From Seohaeicola sp024304985 (lineage in GTDB: Bacteria; Pseudomonadota; Alphaproteobacteria; Rhodobacterales; Rhodobacteraceae), in contig NZ_JARAMP010000003.1 of the NCBI RefSeq assembly GCF_028802875.1, positions 62,001 to 126,000 of the forward strand: a stretch of 64,000 bases of DNA. Reading direction: 5' to 3'. Below, piece by piece: positions 7,540 to 15,857 of the stretch. The position numbers and the translations under genes are program-made. How positions within the stretch are numbered: the stretch's first letter is position 1; every line of letters begins with the position of its first letter. The notes below the pieces were generated by a model, which was given only the letters and a program-made list of their open reading frames with translations, made no database searches and was not told where the DNA came from.

Positions 7540-8082
7540 ATGTCCCGGATTGACGAAAGCAAGGAGTTTCTGCCGGTCAGGATCGCGGTTCTGACCGTGT
7601 CGGATACGCGGGGTCTGGCCGAGGATCGGTCGGGCGACACGCTGGTGCAGCGGTTGACGGATGCGGGGCATATTCTGGCGGAGCGCGCAATTATCCGCGA
7701 TGAACGCGCGGAGATTGCGCAACAATTGCGCGACTGGATCGCTGATCCTGCAATAGATGTGATCATTTCCACGGGTGGCACGGGCCTGACCGGGCGCGAT
7801 GTGACGGTTGAGGCGCATCGCGATGTCTATGAAAAAGAGATCGACGCCTTCGGCACCGTCTTCACCATCGTGTCGATGCAGAAGATCGGCACGAGCGCCG
7901 TGCAGAGCCGCGCCACGGCGGGTGTGGCGGGGGGCACCTACCTGTTCGCCCTGCCCGGCAGCCCCGGTGCCTGCCGCGATGCGTGGGACGAGATTCTGGC
8001 CTATCAACTGGACTACCGGCACCGGCCCTGCAATTTTGTCGAAATTTTTCCGCGTCTTGATGAGCATCACCGACGGAAGTAG
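7540..8082 (+). CDS. moaB: Molybdenum cofactor biosynthesis protein B
   Basis: MoaB/MogA-fold protein of 180 residues, which binds molybdopterin and takes part in its adenylylation before Mo insertion. Visible motifs are VLTVSDTRG (18-25), ISTGGTGLTGRDVT (76-89) and, near the C-terminus, ALPGSPGACRDAWDEIL, all typical of the MPT-binding domain. No second MoeA-like domain is present. It starts 3 nt after the LysE gene. Two other cofactor genes, mobA and mobB, lie 13 kb away in the same window. Confidence 0.92.
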   Translation: MSRIDESKEFLPVRIAVLTVSDTRGLAEDRSGDTLVQRLTDAGHILAERAIIRDERAEIAQQLRDWIADPAIDVIISTGGTGLTGRDVTVEAHRDVYEKEIDAFGTVFTIVSMQKIGTSAVQSRATAGVAGGTYLFALPGSPGACRDAWDEILAYQLDYRHRPCNFVEIFPRLDEHHRRK

Positions 8083-8184
8083 CGGCGGCGCGCGTATCAT
8101 GGCCGTAACGGCCTTGTGGCTTGGCAAAACCTGCCGGGCCACTAGGCTCTGATGCCGGGGCCATCCCTGCCTATCAAGGATTGA

Positions 8185-9648
8185 ATGACGATGCGGTTTC
8201 TGCGCCAGAGCCTGACCGGGCTGTTCCTGCTGTCCCTGACGCTGGCCCTGCTGATCATGGCGGGACAGATCATCCGGGGCGCGGTGCAGGACCGACTGGC
8301 GCGGGAGGCGCGGATGCCTGCGGCGCAGGAGCGGTTGTTTTCGGTCAATGTCGTCACCGCTGCGGCCGATACGGTGACGCCGGTGCTGACCGCCTTCGGG
8401 CAGGTGGAAAGCCGCCGTACGCTGGAGATTCGCGCGGCTGTGGGGGGCACGGTTCTGGAACTGGCGCCGGAGTTTGTCGAAGGAGGCAGCGTGACCGAGG
8501 GGCAGGTTCTGCTGCGGATCGACCCTGCGGATGCCGAGGCGGCCTTGGCGCGCACGCAGAACGATCTGCGCGATGCTGCGGCCGAGGCGCGGGATGCGGC
8601 CGTGGCGCTGGACCTTGCGCGGGATGAATTGCTGGCCGCCGAGGAGCAACTGGCGCTGCGTGAACGCGCGGCGGCGCGGCAGCGCGACATTGCGGCGCGC
8701 GGGGTGGGGTCGGATGCGGCGGTGGAGACAGCGGAACTGGCGGCGAGTGCGGCGCGGGCGGCGATCCTGACCCGGCGGCAGGCCATCGCGCAGGCCGAAG
8801 CGCGTGTGGCGCAATCCGCCACCGGACAGGACCGGGCCCGCATCGCGCTGGACGAGGCGGTACGGCGGCTGGCTGATACGGTGATCCGCGCGCGGTTTTC
8901 CGGGGTTTTGAGTGGCGTGACGCTGGTCGAGGGGCGGCTGGTCACGGCCAATGAGCAGTTGGGGCAGTTGATTGATCCCGATCGGCTGGACGTGGCGTTT
9001 CGAGTCTCGACCGCGCAATATGCGCGGCTGCTGGACGGTGCCGGGCGGCTGGCCGATCTGCCGGTGCGGGTGCGGCTGGATGTGTTCGGCGTGGATCTGG
9101 TGCGGGCGGGGCGTCTGAGCCGGGACAGCGCCGCCGTGGCCGAGGGGCAGTCGGGCCGTCTGATCTATGCCGCGTTGGAGGATGCGGGCGGGATGAAGCC
9201 GGGCGATTTCGTCACGGTCGAGGTGGAGGAGCCGCCCTTGGATGCAGTGGTGCGGCTGCCGGGGTCAGCGATGGACAGCAGCGGCACGGTTCTTGTGCTG
9301 GGCGAGGGGGATCGTCTGGAAGTGTTGCCAGTGGTGCTGATCCGGCGGCAGGGCAATGACATTCTGGTGCAGGGCGATGGTCTTGAGGGGCGCGAGGTGG
9401 TGGTCGAACGCTCGCCCTTGCTGGGGGCGGGGATCGGGGTGCGGCCCCTGCGTGCGGCGGGCGAGGAGGCGCAGGCCGGGCCTGATCTGCTGGAACTGAC
9501 GGCCGAGCGGCGCGCGCGTCTGGTGGCCTTTGTCGAGGGCAATGACAGGATGCCATCCGAGGTGCGCGTGCGGCTGCTGGCGCAATTGCAGGCGGACCGT
9601 GTGCCCGCCGATGTGGTCCAGCGGCTTGAACAGCGGATCGGGGGCTGA
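8185..9648 (+). CDS. RND efflux periplasmic adaptor (membrane fusion protein)
   Basis: A 487-residue HlyD/AcrA-type adaptor linking an inner-membrane RND pump to an outer-membrane channel. One N-terminal membrane anchor (about 9-27) precedes a lipoyl half-motif, IRAAVGGTVLELAPEFVEGG (near 82). A long alpha-helical hairpin rich in Ala/Arg/Glu follows (about 120-225), then the second half-lipoyl region RARFSGVLSGVTLVEG (near 236) and beta-barrel domains. It ends 5 bp before the pump gene and is surely co-transcribed with it. The C-terminal 60 residues (ELTAERRARLVAFVEGN...) form an additional helical tail not needed for the core fold. Confidence 0.9.
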   Translation: MTMRFLRQSLTGLFLLSLTLALLIMAGQIIRGAVQDRLAREARMPAAQERLFSVNVVTAAADTVTPVLTAFGQVESRRTLEIRAAVGGTVLELAPEFVEGGSVTEGQVLLRIDPADAEAALARTQNDLRDAAAEARDAAVALDLARDELLAAEEQLALRERAAARQRDIAARGVGSDAAVETAELAASAARAAILTRRQAIAQAEARVAQSATGQDRARIALDEAVRRLADTVIRARFSGVLSGVTLVEGRLVTANEQLGQLIDPDRLDVAFRVSTAQYARLLDGAGRLADLPVRVRLDVFGVDLVRAGRLSRDSAAVAEGQSGRLIYAALEDAGGMKPGDFVTVEVEEPPLDAVVRLPGSAMDSSGTVLVLGEGDRLEVLPVVLIRRQGNDILVQGDGLEGREVVVERSPLLGAGIGVRPLRAAGEEAQAGPDLLELTAERRARLVAFVEGNDRMPSEVRVRLLAQLQADRVPADVVQRLEQRIGG

Positions 9649-9653
9649 GCGGG

Positions 9654-12600
9654 ATGGTGCGCGACATCCCCCCGATGGCGGGCGGTATCCTGTCCTATTT
9701 TGCGCGGCACCGGACGGTGGCGAACCTGCTGCTGGTGGTGATGGTGGTGGCGGGGCTGGCCGCCGCGCCCAACATGCGGGCGCAGTTCTTTCCCGATGTG
9801 GTGGTCGATGACGTGACCGTCAGCGTCGTCTGGGACGGGGCCGGGGCCGAGGATGTGGACAGCGCCATCGTGCAGCCTTTGGAGTCGGCGCTGCTGGCGG
9901 TGGAGGGGGTCGCGTCCTCGGTGTCGAACAGCCGTGAGGGGCGGGCGCAGGTCCGGCTGGAATTCGAGCCGGACTGGGACATGAGCCGCGCGGCCGAGGA
10001 TGTGCAATCGGCGGTGGATCAGGTCACGACCCTGCCCGCCGAGGCCGAGGAGCCGCGGGTGCAGCGCGGCATCTGGCGTGACCGCGTGACGGATGTGGTG
10101 ATCACCGGACCCGTCGGCGTCGATCAGTTGGCGCGTTTTGCCGACGAGTTGGTGACGCGGCTGTTTGCCGAAGGGATCACGCGCACCACCGTGCGGGGTG
10201 TCGCCGCGCCCGAAACGCTGGTCGAGGTGACGACGGTCGATCTGATGGCGCATGACATCTCGATCGCGGAGATCGCGGCGATTGTCGCGGCGGAGGTGAC
10301 GGCCGATCCGGCAGGGGATGTGACCGGGGCCAATGCCCGCGTGCGGACGGGCGCGGGTCGGACCGCGCCGGATCAGATCGCGCAGATCGTGCTGCGGTCG
10401 AATCCGGACGGGTCGGTGTTGCGTCTGTCGGATGTGGCGCGGATCGAGAAGCTGGGCGTGGACCGGGAGCGTGGCTATTTCGTGGGCGGCAATCCGGCGA
10501 TGAGCGTGCGGGTGGACCGTTCGGCCAGCGGGGATGCGATCCGGGCACAGCGGGATGTGGAGCGGGTGGCGGCGGCGTTGCAGGCGACCTTGCCCGCAGG
10601 TGTGACCGTCGATCTGATCCGCACCCGGGCCGAGCAGATCACGGGGCGGCTGGATCTGCTGATCTCGAACGGGTTGACGGGTCTGGCGCTGGTGGTGGGG
10701 CTGTTGTTCCTGTTCCTGAATGCGCGCACGGCCTTTTGGGTGGCGGCGGGGATTCCTGTCGCGATGCTTGCGGCGATTGCGCTGATGTATGCCTTTGGCC
10801 TGACGTTGAACATGATCAGCCTGTTCGGGTTGATCATCACGTTGGGGCTGGTGGTGGATGATGCCATCGTGGTGGGCGAACATGCGGACGCCCGGCACCG
10901 GATGGGCGAACCGCCTGTGGTGGCGGCGGAGAATGCCGCGCGGCGGATGGCGATGCCGGTCTTTGCCGCGATGCTGACGACGGTGATCGCGTTTTATGGG
11001 CTGGTGGTGATCGGCGGGCGGATGGGAAGCCTGATAGCGGATATCCCCTTTACCGTGATCGCGGTGCTGGCCGCGTCATTGGTGGAGTGTTTTCTGATCC
11101 TGCCCAATCACATGGCGCATGCGCTGGCCCATGCGGCAAAGGTGCATTGGTATGACCTGCCCAGCCGTTATGTGAACCGGGGGTTTGACTGGGTGCGGGA
11201 CCGGGCGTTTCGGCCCTTGATCGGGTTGGTGGTCACGGCGCGCTATCCGGTGCTGGCGGGGGTGATCCTGCTGCTGGCGGTGCAGGTGGGATCTCTGATC
11301 CGGGGGGATGTGCCGTGGCGGTTCTTCAACTCGCCCGAACAGGGGAGCGTCACGGGCAATTTCTCGATGCTGCCGGGGGCCAGCCGGGCCGACACGATCG
11401 AGATGATGCAGGCCATGCAGCGCGCCGCCGAGGAAGTGGCCGCGCGTTATGAGGCCGAGCATGGCCGCAATCCGATTGATTACATGATCGCGGAAATCGG
11501 TGGCAATGCGGGGCGCAGCCTGCCGGGGGCCGAGGATACCGAGGCGGATCTGCTGGGCGGGCTGTCGATCGAGATGATCGACCCGGACCTGCGGCCCTAT
11601 TCCTCTTTCGCCTTTGTGGCGGATTTGCAGGAGGCGGTGCAGATGCATCCTTTGGCGGAGACCGTCAGTTTCCGGGGCTGGCGGTCCGGTCCGGCGGGCG
11701 AGGCGCTGAATGTGCAGTTTTTCGGTGCCACAGCCGAGGGGTTGAAGGCGGCGAGCGAGGCGCTGAAAACCGCGCTGGCGCCGTTCCCCGAGGTGTCGGC
11801 GGTCGAGGATACGCTGTCCTATGACAAGGAAGAGCTGATCCTTGACCTGACGCCGCAGGGGCAGGCTTTGGGCTTTGCCATTGACGAGTTGGGGCGCGTG
11901 CTACGGCACCGCTTGAACGGGCTGGAGGCTGCGACCTATCCCGAGGGGCCGCGCAGCGCGTCGATCCGGGTGGAACTGCCCGAGGGAGAGTTGACCGCCG
12001 ATTTCATGGAGCGGATGCAGTTGCGCGCACCTTCGGGGATCTATGTGCCCTTGGCCGATATCGTGAGTGTCGAGGCGCGGGCCGGGTTTTCGACCGTGCG
12101 GCGCGAAAACGGGTTGCGCGTGATCACGGTGACGGGCGACATTTCCGAGGATGATCCGGCCCGCGCCGCCGAGGTGATGCGGGCGCTGGAGACGGACATC
12201 CTGCCGCGCATCGCATCGGAGTTGCAACTGGAGTATCGGCTGGCGGGGCTGTCCGAGCAGGAAAGCGACTTCCTGTCGGATGCGCGGACCGGGCTGATCC
12301 TGTGTCTGACGGGGATTTACATCGTGCTGGCGTGGATTTTCGCCAGTTGGACGCGGCCCATCGTGGTGATGGCGGTGATCCCCTTCGGTCTGGTTGGCAC
12401 GATCTGGGGGCATGCCCTGTGGGATGTGCCGATGTCGATGTTCACGGTGGTGGGCCTGCTGGGGATGACGGGGATCATCATCAACGATTCCATCGTGCTT
12501 GTGACGACGATCGACGAGAAGGCGCGCGATCGCGGGCTGATTCCCGCGATCATCGACGGGGCGGCGGATCGGTTGCGGGCGGTGATGCTGACGACGTTGA

Positions 12601-13049
12601 CGACGGTGCTGGGGCTTGCGCCTCTGCTCTACGAGACATCGTCGCAGGCGCAATTTCTGAAGCCCACGGTGATTACGCTGGTTTATGGGCTGGGCTTCGG
12701 GATGGTGCTGGTGCTGCTGGTCGTGCCCGCGCTGATGGCCATGCAGCAGGATGTCGGGCGACAGATCCATGCCTTGCGGCGCGGGTTGCGGCTGCGGGCC
12801 ACGGCGCCTGTGTTGCGGCTGACCGTGGCGGGGGTGGTGCTGTGGCTGGCGCTGACGCTGGGTTGGGTCGTGTGGCAGGGCGCGCTGCCCGGCGCGCTGG
12901 CCGGGCTGTTGCCGGGGGTGGCCACGGCTGCGCCGATGGGGGCGGCGCTGCTGTTGTTTCTGGGCGGTGTGACGGTGCTGCTATTGTCGGCCTATGGTGT
13001 GGCGGGGCTGTTGGCGGCCCGGCGGGCGCGGCGCGGGGCTGCAGGCTGA
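9654..13049 (+). CDS. RND efflux permease (AcrB/HAE1-like), long C-terminus
   Basis: Proton-driven inner-membrane exporter of 1131 residues. It shows the duplicated RND architecture: one N-terminal helix (about 15-35), a large periplasmic loop, helix bundle 2-6 with GLVVDDAIVVGEHADA (near 400), a second periplasmic loop, and a second bundle with GMTGIIINDSIVLV (near 937). The usual permease is about 1030-1050 residues; this one continues for about 80 residues with two extra hydrophobic segments near 1060-1080 and 1098-1118. No TolC-type channel gene is adjacent, so it must borrow one. The substrate is unknown. The start may instead be at the in-frame ATG seven codons later. Confidence 0.92.
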   Translation: MVRDIPPMAGGILSYFARHRTVANLLLVVMVVAGLAAAPNMRAQFFPDVVVDDVTVSVVWDGAGAEDVDSAIVQPLESALLAVEGVASSVSNSREGRAQVRLEFEPDWDMSRAAEDVQSAVDQVTTLPAEAEEPRVQRGIWRDRVTDVVITGPVGVDQLARFADELVTRLFAEGITRTTVRGVAAPETLVEVTTVDLMAHDISIAEIAAIVAAEVTADPAGDVTGANARVRTGAGRTAPDQIAQIVLRSNPDGSVLRLSDVARIEKLGVDRERGYFVGGNPAMSVRVDRSASGDAIRAQRDVERVAAALQATLPAGVTVDLIRTRAEQITGRLDLLISNGLTGLALVVGLLFLFLNARTAFWVAAGIPVAMLAAIALMYAFGLTLNMISLFGLIITLGLVVDDAIVVGEHADARHRMGEPPVVAAENAARRMAMPVFAAMLTTVIAFYGLVVIGGRMGSLIADIPFTVIAVLAASLVECFLILPNHMAHALAHAAKVHWYDLPSRYVNRGFDWVRDRAFRPLIGLVVTARYPVLAGVILLLAVQVGSLIRGDVPWRFFNSPEQGSVTGNFSMLPGASRADTIEMMQAMQRAAEEVAARYEAEHGRNPIDYMIAEIGGNAGRSLPGAEDTEADLLGGLSIEMIDPDLRPYSSFAFVADLQEAVQMHPLAETVSFRGWRSGPAGEALNVQFFGATAEGLKAASEALKTALAPFPEVSAVEDTLSYDKEELILDLTPQGQALGFAIDELGRVLRHRLNGLEAATYPEGPRSASIRVELPEGELTADFMERMQLRAPSGIYVPLADIVSVEARAGFSTVRRENGLRVITVTGDISEDDPARAAEVMRALETDILPRIASELQLEYRLAGLSEQESDFLSDARTGLILCLTGIYIVLAWIFASWTRPIVVMAVIPFGLVGTIWGHALWDVPMSMFTVVGLLGMTGIIINDSIVLVTTIDEKARDRGLIPAIIDGAADRLRAVMLTTLTTVLGLAPLLYETSSQAQFLKPTVITLVYGLGFGMVLVLLVVPALMAMQQDVGRQIHALRRGLRLRATAPVLRLTVAGVVLWLALTLGWVVWQGALPGALAGLLPGVATAAPMGAALLLFLGGVTVLLLSAYGVAGLLAARRARRGAAG

Positions 13050-13057
13050 CGGGGTCG

Positions 13058-13903
13058 TCAGTTCGCCGTGCAGCCCTTGATATCGACCGCGCGGTCGGCC
13101 CCCAGCACGGTCATCCGGAGCCCCGAACGATCCAGCGCGAACGCCTGACCCGACACATGCACCAGTTCCGTGGTCGTGGTCAGGGTGCCACCCTGCCGGG
13201 TGCTGGCGGTTTCGGCCACCCAGACCAAGGGGTCTGCCGTTTCGATCAGCACCGTCTCGGTGCCACCTGCGCTGGGCATGTCGATCTTGACCGTCAGGGC
13301 GAGGCCGTCGCTGATCGTGCTGAGGGTGCAGTCCACATCCCCGACGCTGGCCTTTGCCGCGCTGACGGGTTGATCGGCCAGCGCCGCCTTGATCAGGGCC
13401 TGCTGCGGCGCGCTGCCATTGGCGGGCAGGTCCAGCGCGAAATCCAGATCGACCGGCACGCAGATCGTGCTGCAGATCCCGATCTGCATCCGTCCCGCGA
13501 TCCGGGCGGGCTGCGCCCCGTTCTGCGCCACGATCTGGAGCGGCAGAACCAGTTGATCGGCATAGCCGACCGTCTGCATGCCGTTCTGGAAGAACACCTC
13601 GGGTGTGGGCCAGACCGGCGTGACCGAGGCGAGGTTGTGGGAGCCTTGCAGATCCAGCGCGGGTGGTATCCCCGCATCGCCCGGCGCGCGCCAGTAGGTT
13701 TTCCACCCCGGCGCCAGCGTCAGATGCAGCGCGGCCATATGGCTGCCATTTGCGGCGGTCCAGCCGGGCAGGACGCGGGCCTGCACCATCTCGGCGGGAT
13801 TGTCGGTCTGCGCCTGCGCCGCCGTGGCCAACAGGCCGGCGGTCAGGGACATGCCCCAGGCGAGGCAGAGCGGCAGAGCAAGGGATGGGATGATGCGTGT
13901 CAT
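13058..13903 (-). CDS. Exported DsbD-alpha-like thiol protein
   Basis: A 281-residue protein with a signal peptide (about 1-31, cleavage near AAQAQ), so periplasmic. It resembles the N-terminal domain of DsbD, which receives electrons from the membrane domain and reduces periplasmic disulfides: GWKTYWRAPGDAG (66-78) and the ICSTICVP motif with C144 and C148. The membrane and thioredoxin domains of full DsbD are absent. Two further cysteines, near 193 and near the C-terminus (KGCTAN), could form another disulfide. It converges on the RND permease with 8 bp between stops. Confidence 0.82.
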   Translation of the reverse strand: MTRIIPSLALPLCLAWGMSLTAGLLATAAQAQTDNPAEMVQARVLPGWTAANGSHMAALHLTLAPGWKTYWRAPGDAGIPPALDLQGSHNLASVTPVWPTPEVFFQNGMQTVGYADQLVLPLQIVAQNGAQPARIAGRMQIGICSTICVPVDLDFALDLPANGSAPQQALIKAALADQPVSAAKASVGDVDCTLSTISDGLALTVKIDMPSAGGTETVLIETADPLVWVAETASTRQGGTLTTTTELVHVSGQAFALDRSGLRMTVLGADRAVDIKGCTAN

Positions 13904-14073
13904 GCAGCGGTGATGCGCGAAATGCTGCTCAAGGACAACTCACATTCGGGCGATTGCCGCGTGTTGAGACGTGCGGCATTTGTCCGGGCCATGCCGGCCC
14001 GCGATGCCCGCTTGTGTGAGGCGTGTGGCAGGTGCAGTCTGGCAACTGGCAGGATCGGGCATATATCAAGATC

Positions 14074-14682
14074 ATGAGTGACACGGATCCATCATCGACA
14101 GGGCGTCCCTTGGGTCAGGCGGATCGTCTGGATCTGACGGGCAAGCTGCTGATCGCCATGCCCGCCATGGGGGATGTGCGATTCGCGCGCGCCGTGGTCC
14201 TGATCTGCGCCCATTCCGAGGATGGCGCGATGGGGTTGATCATCAACAAGCCGGTGGCCGACCTGAGCCTGCGGGGATTGCTGGATCAGGTGGGCATCAC
14301 CATGTCCCCCGGCCTGCATGACCGGCCCGTGCATTTCGGGGGACCGGTGGAACATGCGCGCGGCTTCGTGCTGCATTCCGGGGATTACCGGTCGCGGATC
14401 ACAACGCTGCCCGTGGCGGAGATGTTCGGGATGACGGCCACCGTGGATGTGCTGGAGGATATGGGCGCAGGGCATGGCCCGGACCGGGCCATCGTGGCGC
14501 TGGGCTATGCCGGATGGGGGCCGGGGCAGCTGGAGGGCGAGTTGGCGCAGAATGGCTGGCTGACGGTGGATGCGACGCCCGACCTGGTGTTTGGCACGCC
14601 CGATGCGGGGAAATGGGAGGCTGCGCTTCGGCGGTTGGGGGTGGATGCGCTGGCGCTGTCCTCGGCGGCGGGGCGGGCCTAG
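14074..14682 (+). CDS. yqgE: YqgE/AlgH family protein
   Basis: A 202-residue protein of the UPF0301 (YqgE/AlgH) family, a widespread cytosolic fold of unproven function. Visible hallmarks are LTGKLLIAMPAMGD near 20-33, a GLIINKPV block near 62-69, FGGPVEHARGFVLH near 90-103 and GYAGWGPGQLEGEL near 146-159. I took the ATG at 14074 because it gives the family's normal short N-terminus; an upstream in-frame start would add 17 unlikely residues. A copy of the 19-nt post-stop motif follows within 50 nt. Confidence 0.9.
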   Translation: MSDTDPSSTGRPLGQADRLDLTGKLLIAMPAMGDVRFARAVVLICAHSEDGAMGLIINKPVADLSLRGLLDQVGITMSPGLHDRPVHFGGPVEHARGFVLHSGDYRSRITTLPVAEMFGMTATVDVLEDMGAGHGPDRAIVALGYAGWGPGQLEGELAQNGWLTVDATPDLVFGTPDAGKWEAALRRLGVDALALSSAAGRA

Positions 14683-14712
14683 CTTTCGAGACCTGTGCCC
14701 GTGATGGGCGCC

Positions 14713-14751
14713 GGACGCTCCGCGGGGGATATTTTCGGCAAGAAGAAGCGG
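14713..14751 (+). repeat. Post-stop motif copy 2, within a 39-nt dispersed repeat
   Basis: Core TATTTTCGGCAAGAAGAAG lies at 14730-14748, 47 nt after the yqgE stop and in its sense direction. The wider 39 nt (14713-14751, beginning GGACGCTCCGCGG) are identical to 20084-20122. It lies between convergent yqgE and the Sua5 gene. Confidence 0.8.
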
Positions 14752-14775
14752 CAGGTGCGGTGCCTGGCACGCGCG

Positions 14776-15720
14776 TCAGGGGCGCGGGGCGGCGGCGCGG
14801 CGCAGGCGGTCGTTGATGGCGCGGCCAAGGCCCGTCTCGGGGATCGGGGCGATGGCGATGGTGGTTGCATCGCCCGCGTCCAGCCTGTGCAGATGCGGGA
14901 AGAGGTTGGCGGCGGCCTCGGTCAGGGATCCTGTGGGCGAGAGGTTGAGCGTGCAGGGCATGGGGCCGAAGCCAAGCAGCACCTCGCCGGGGGCGGCGCT
15001 GGTGGCGTGCAGGCGGATGCGGGCGTTCGGGGCGTAGTGGGATTCCATCTGACCCGGCGCCGTCAGTTTGCCGGGGGTGGTGTCCTGTCGCAGCGGATGG
15101 CCGAGAAGGGCTTCGATCTGTTCTTGGGCGAGGCCGCCATGGCGCAGAAGGGTGGGTTCGTCGGTCAGGCCGATGATGGTTGATTCGAGGCCGACAGGGC
15201 AGGGGCCGCCGTCCAGCACCGCTTCGATCCGGCCATCGAGGCCCGCGATGACATGGGCCGCTGTCGTGGGGCTGATCCGGCCCGAGGGGTTGGCGGAGGG
15301 GGCGGCGACGGGGCCGTTGAAGGCCGTCAGGAGTTGGCGCGCCAGTGGATGCGCGGGGACGCGGATGGCAAGGCTGGGCAGGTCGGCGGTGACCAGATCG
15401 GACAGGCCCGCATCGGCGCGGAGCGGCAAGACCAAGGTGAGCGGACCCGGCCAGAAGGCGCGGGCGAGGACCTCGGCCTGATGGGACCAATGGACATAGG
15501 TTTGCGCCAGTTCAAGGCTGGCGACATGCACGATCAAGGGGTTGAAGCGGGGCCTTCCCTTGGCCTCGAATATCCGGGCCACGGCGAGGCTGTTGCGGGC
15601 ATCGGCGCCAAGGCCGTAGACCGTTTCGGTCGGGAAGGCGACCAGCGCGCCTGCCGCGAGATGCTGCGCCGCGCGGGCGATCCCGGCGGCGTCGGGCGGA
15701 AGCAGTTCGGTCTTTGTCAT
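14776..15720 (-). CDS. tsaC: L-threonylcarbamoyladenylate synthase (Sua5 type)
   Basis: Forms threonylcarbamoyl-AMP from threonine, bicarbonate and ATP for the t6A37 modification of ANN-decoding tRNAs. The YrdC domain occupies about residues 10-200, with FPTETVYGLGADA (29-41), KGRPRFNPLIVHV (54-66) and a SANPSGRISPT block (near 140). The extra C-terminal domain to residue 314 makes it the two-domain Sua5 form (about 320-350 aa) rather than short TsaC (about 190 aa). It stands alone on the minus strand, divergent from the acyl-CoA dehydrogenase. Confidence 0.93.
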   Translation of the reverse strand: MTKTELLPPDAAGIARAAQHLAAGALVAFPTETVYGLGADARNSLAVARIFEAKGRPRFNPLIVHVASLELAQTYVHWSHQAEVLARAFWPGPLTLVLPLRADAGLSDLVTADLPSLAIRVPAHPLARQLLTAFNGPVAAPSANPSGRISPTTAAHVIAGLDGRIEAVLDGGPCPVGLESTIIGLTDEPTLLRHGGLAQEQIEALLGHPLRQDTTPGKLTAPGQMESHYAPNARIRLHATSAAPGEVLLGFGPMPCTLNLSPTGSLTEAAANLFPHLHRLDAGDATTIAIAPIPETGLGRAINDRLRRAAAPRP

Positions 15721-15857
15721 GCGGTCCGGTCCAATGACGCCGCGTTTCGGTTGAAGGCTGTGGCGCTTCGGTTCACGTTACGGCAATACCATTGCATACA
15801 AGCGCCGTGCGTCTTTGCCAAGGTCGCGGCAGACGTGCGCGCCGGAGGAGAAGACCC

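Noticed and set aside
6820..9018. 732-residue minus-strand frame opposite the UDG, LysE, moaB and adaptor genes
   Set aside because: Arg/His/Gln-rich composition with no motifs; the plus strand carries four recognisable genes over the same bases. GC-rich DNA makes long antisense frames common.
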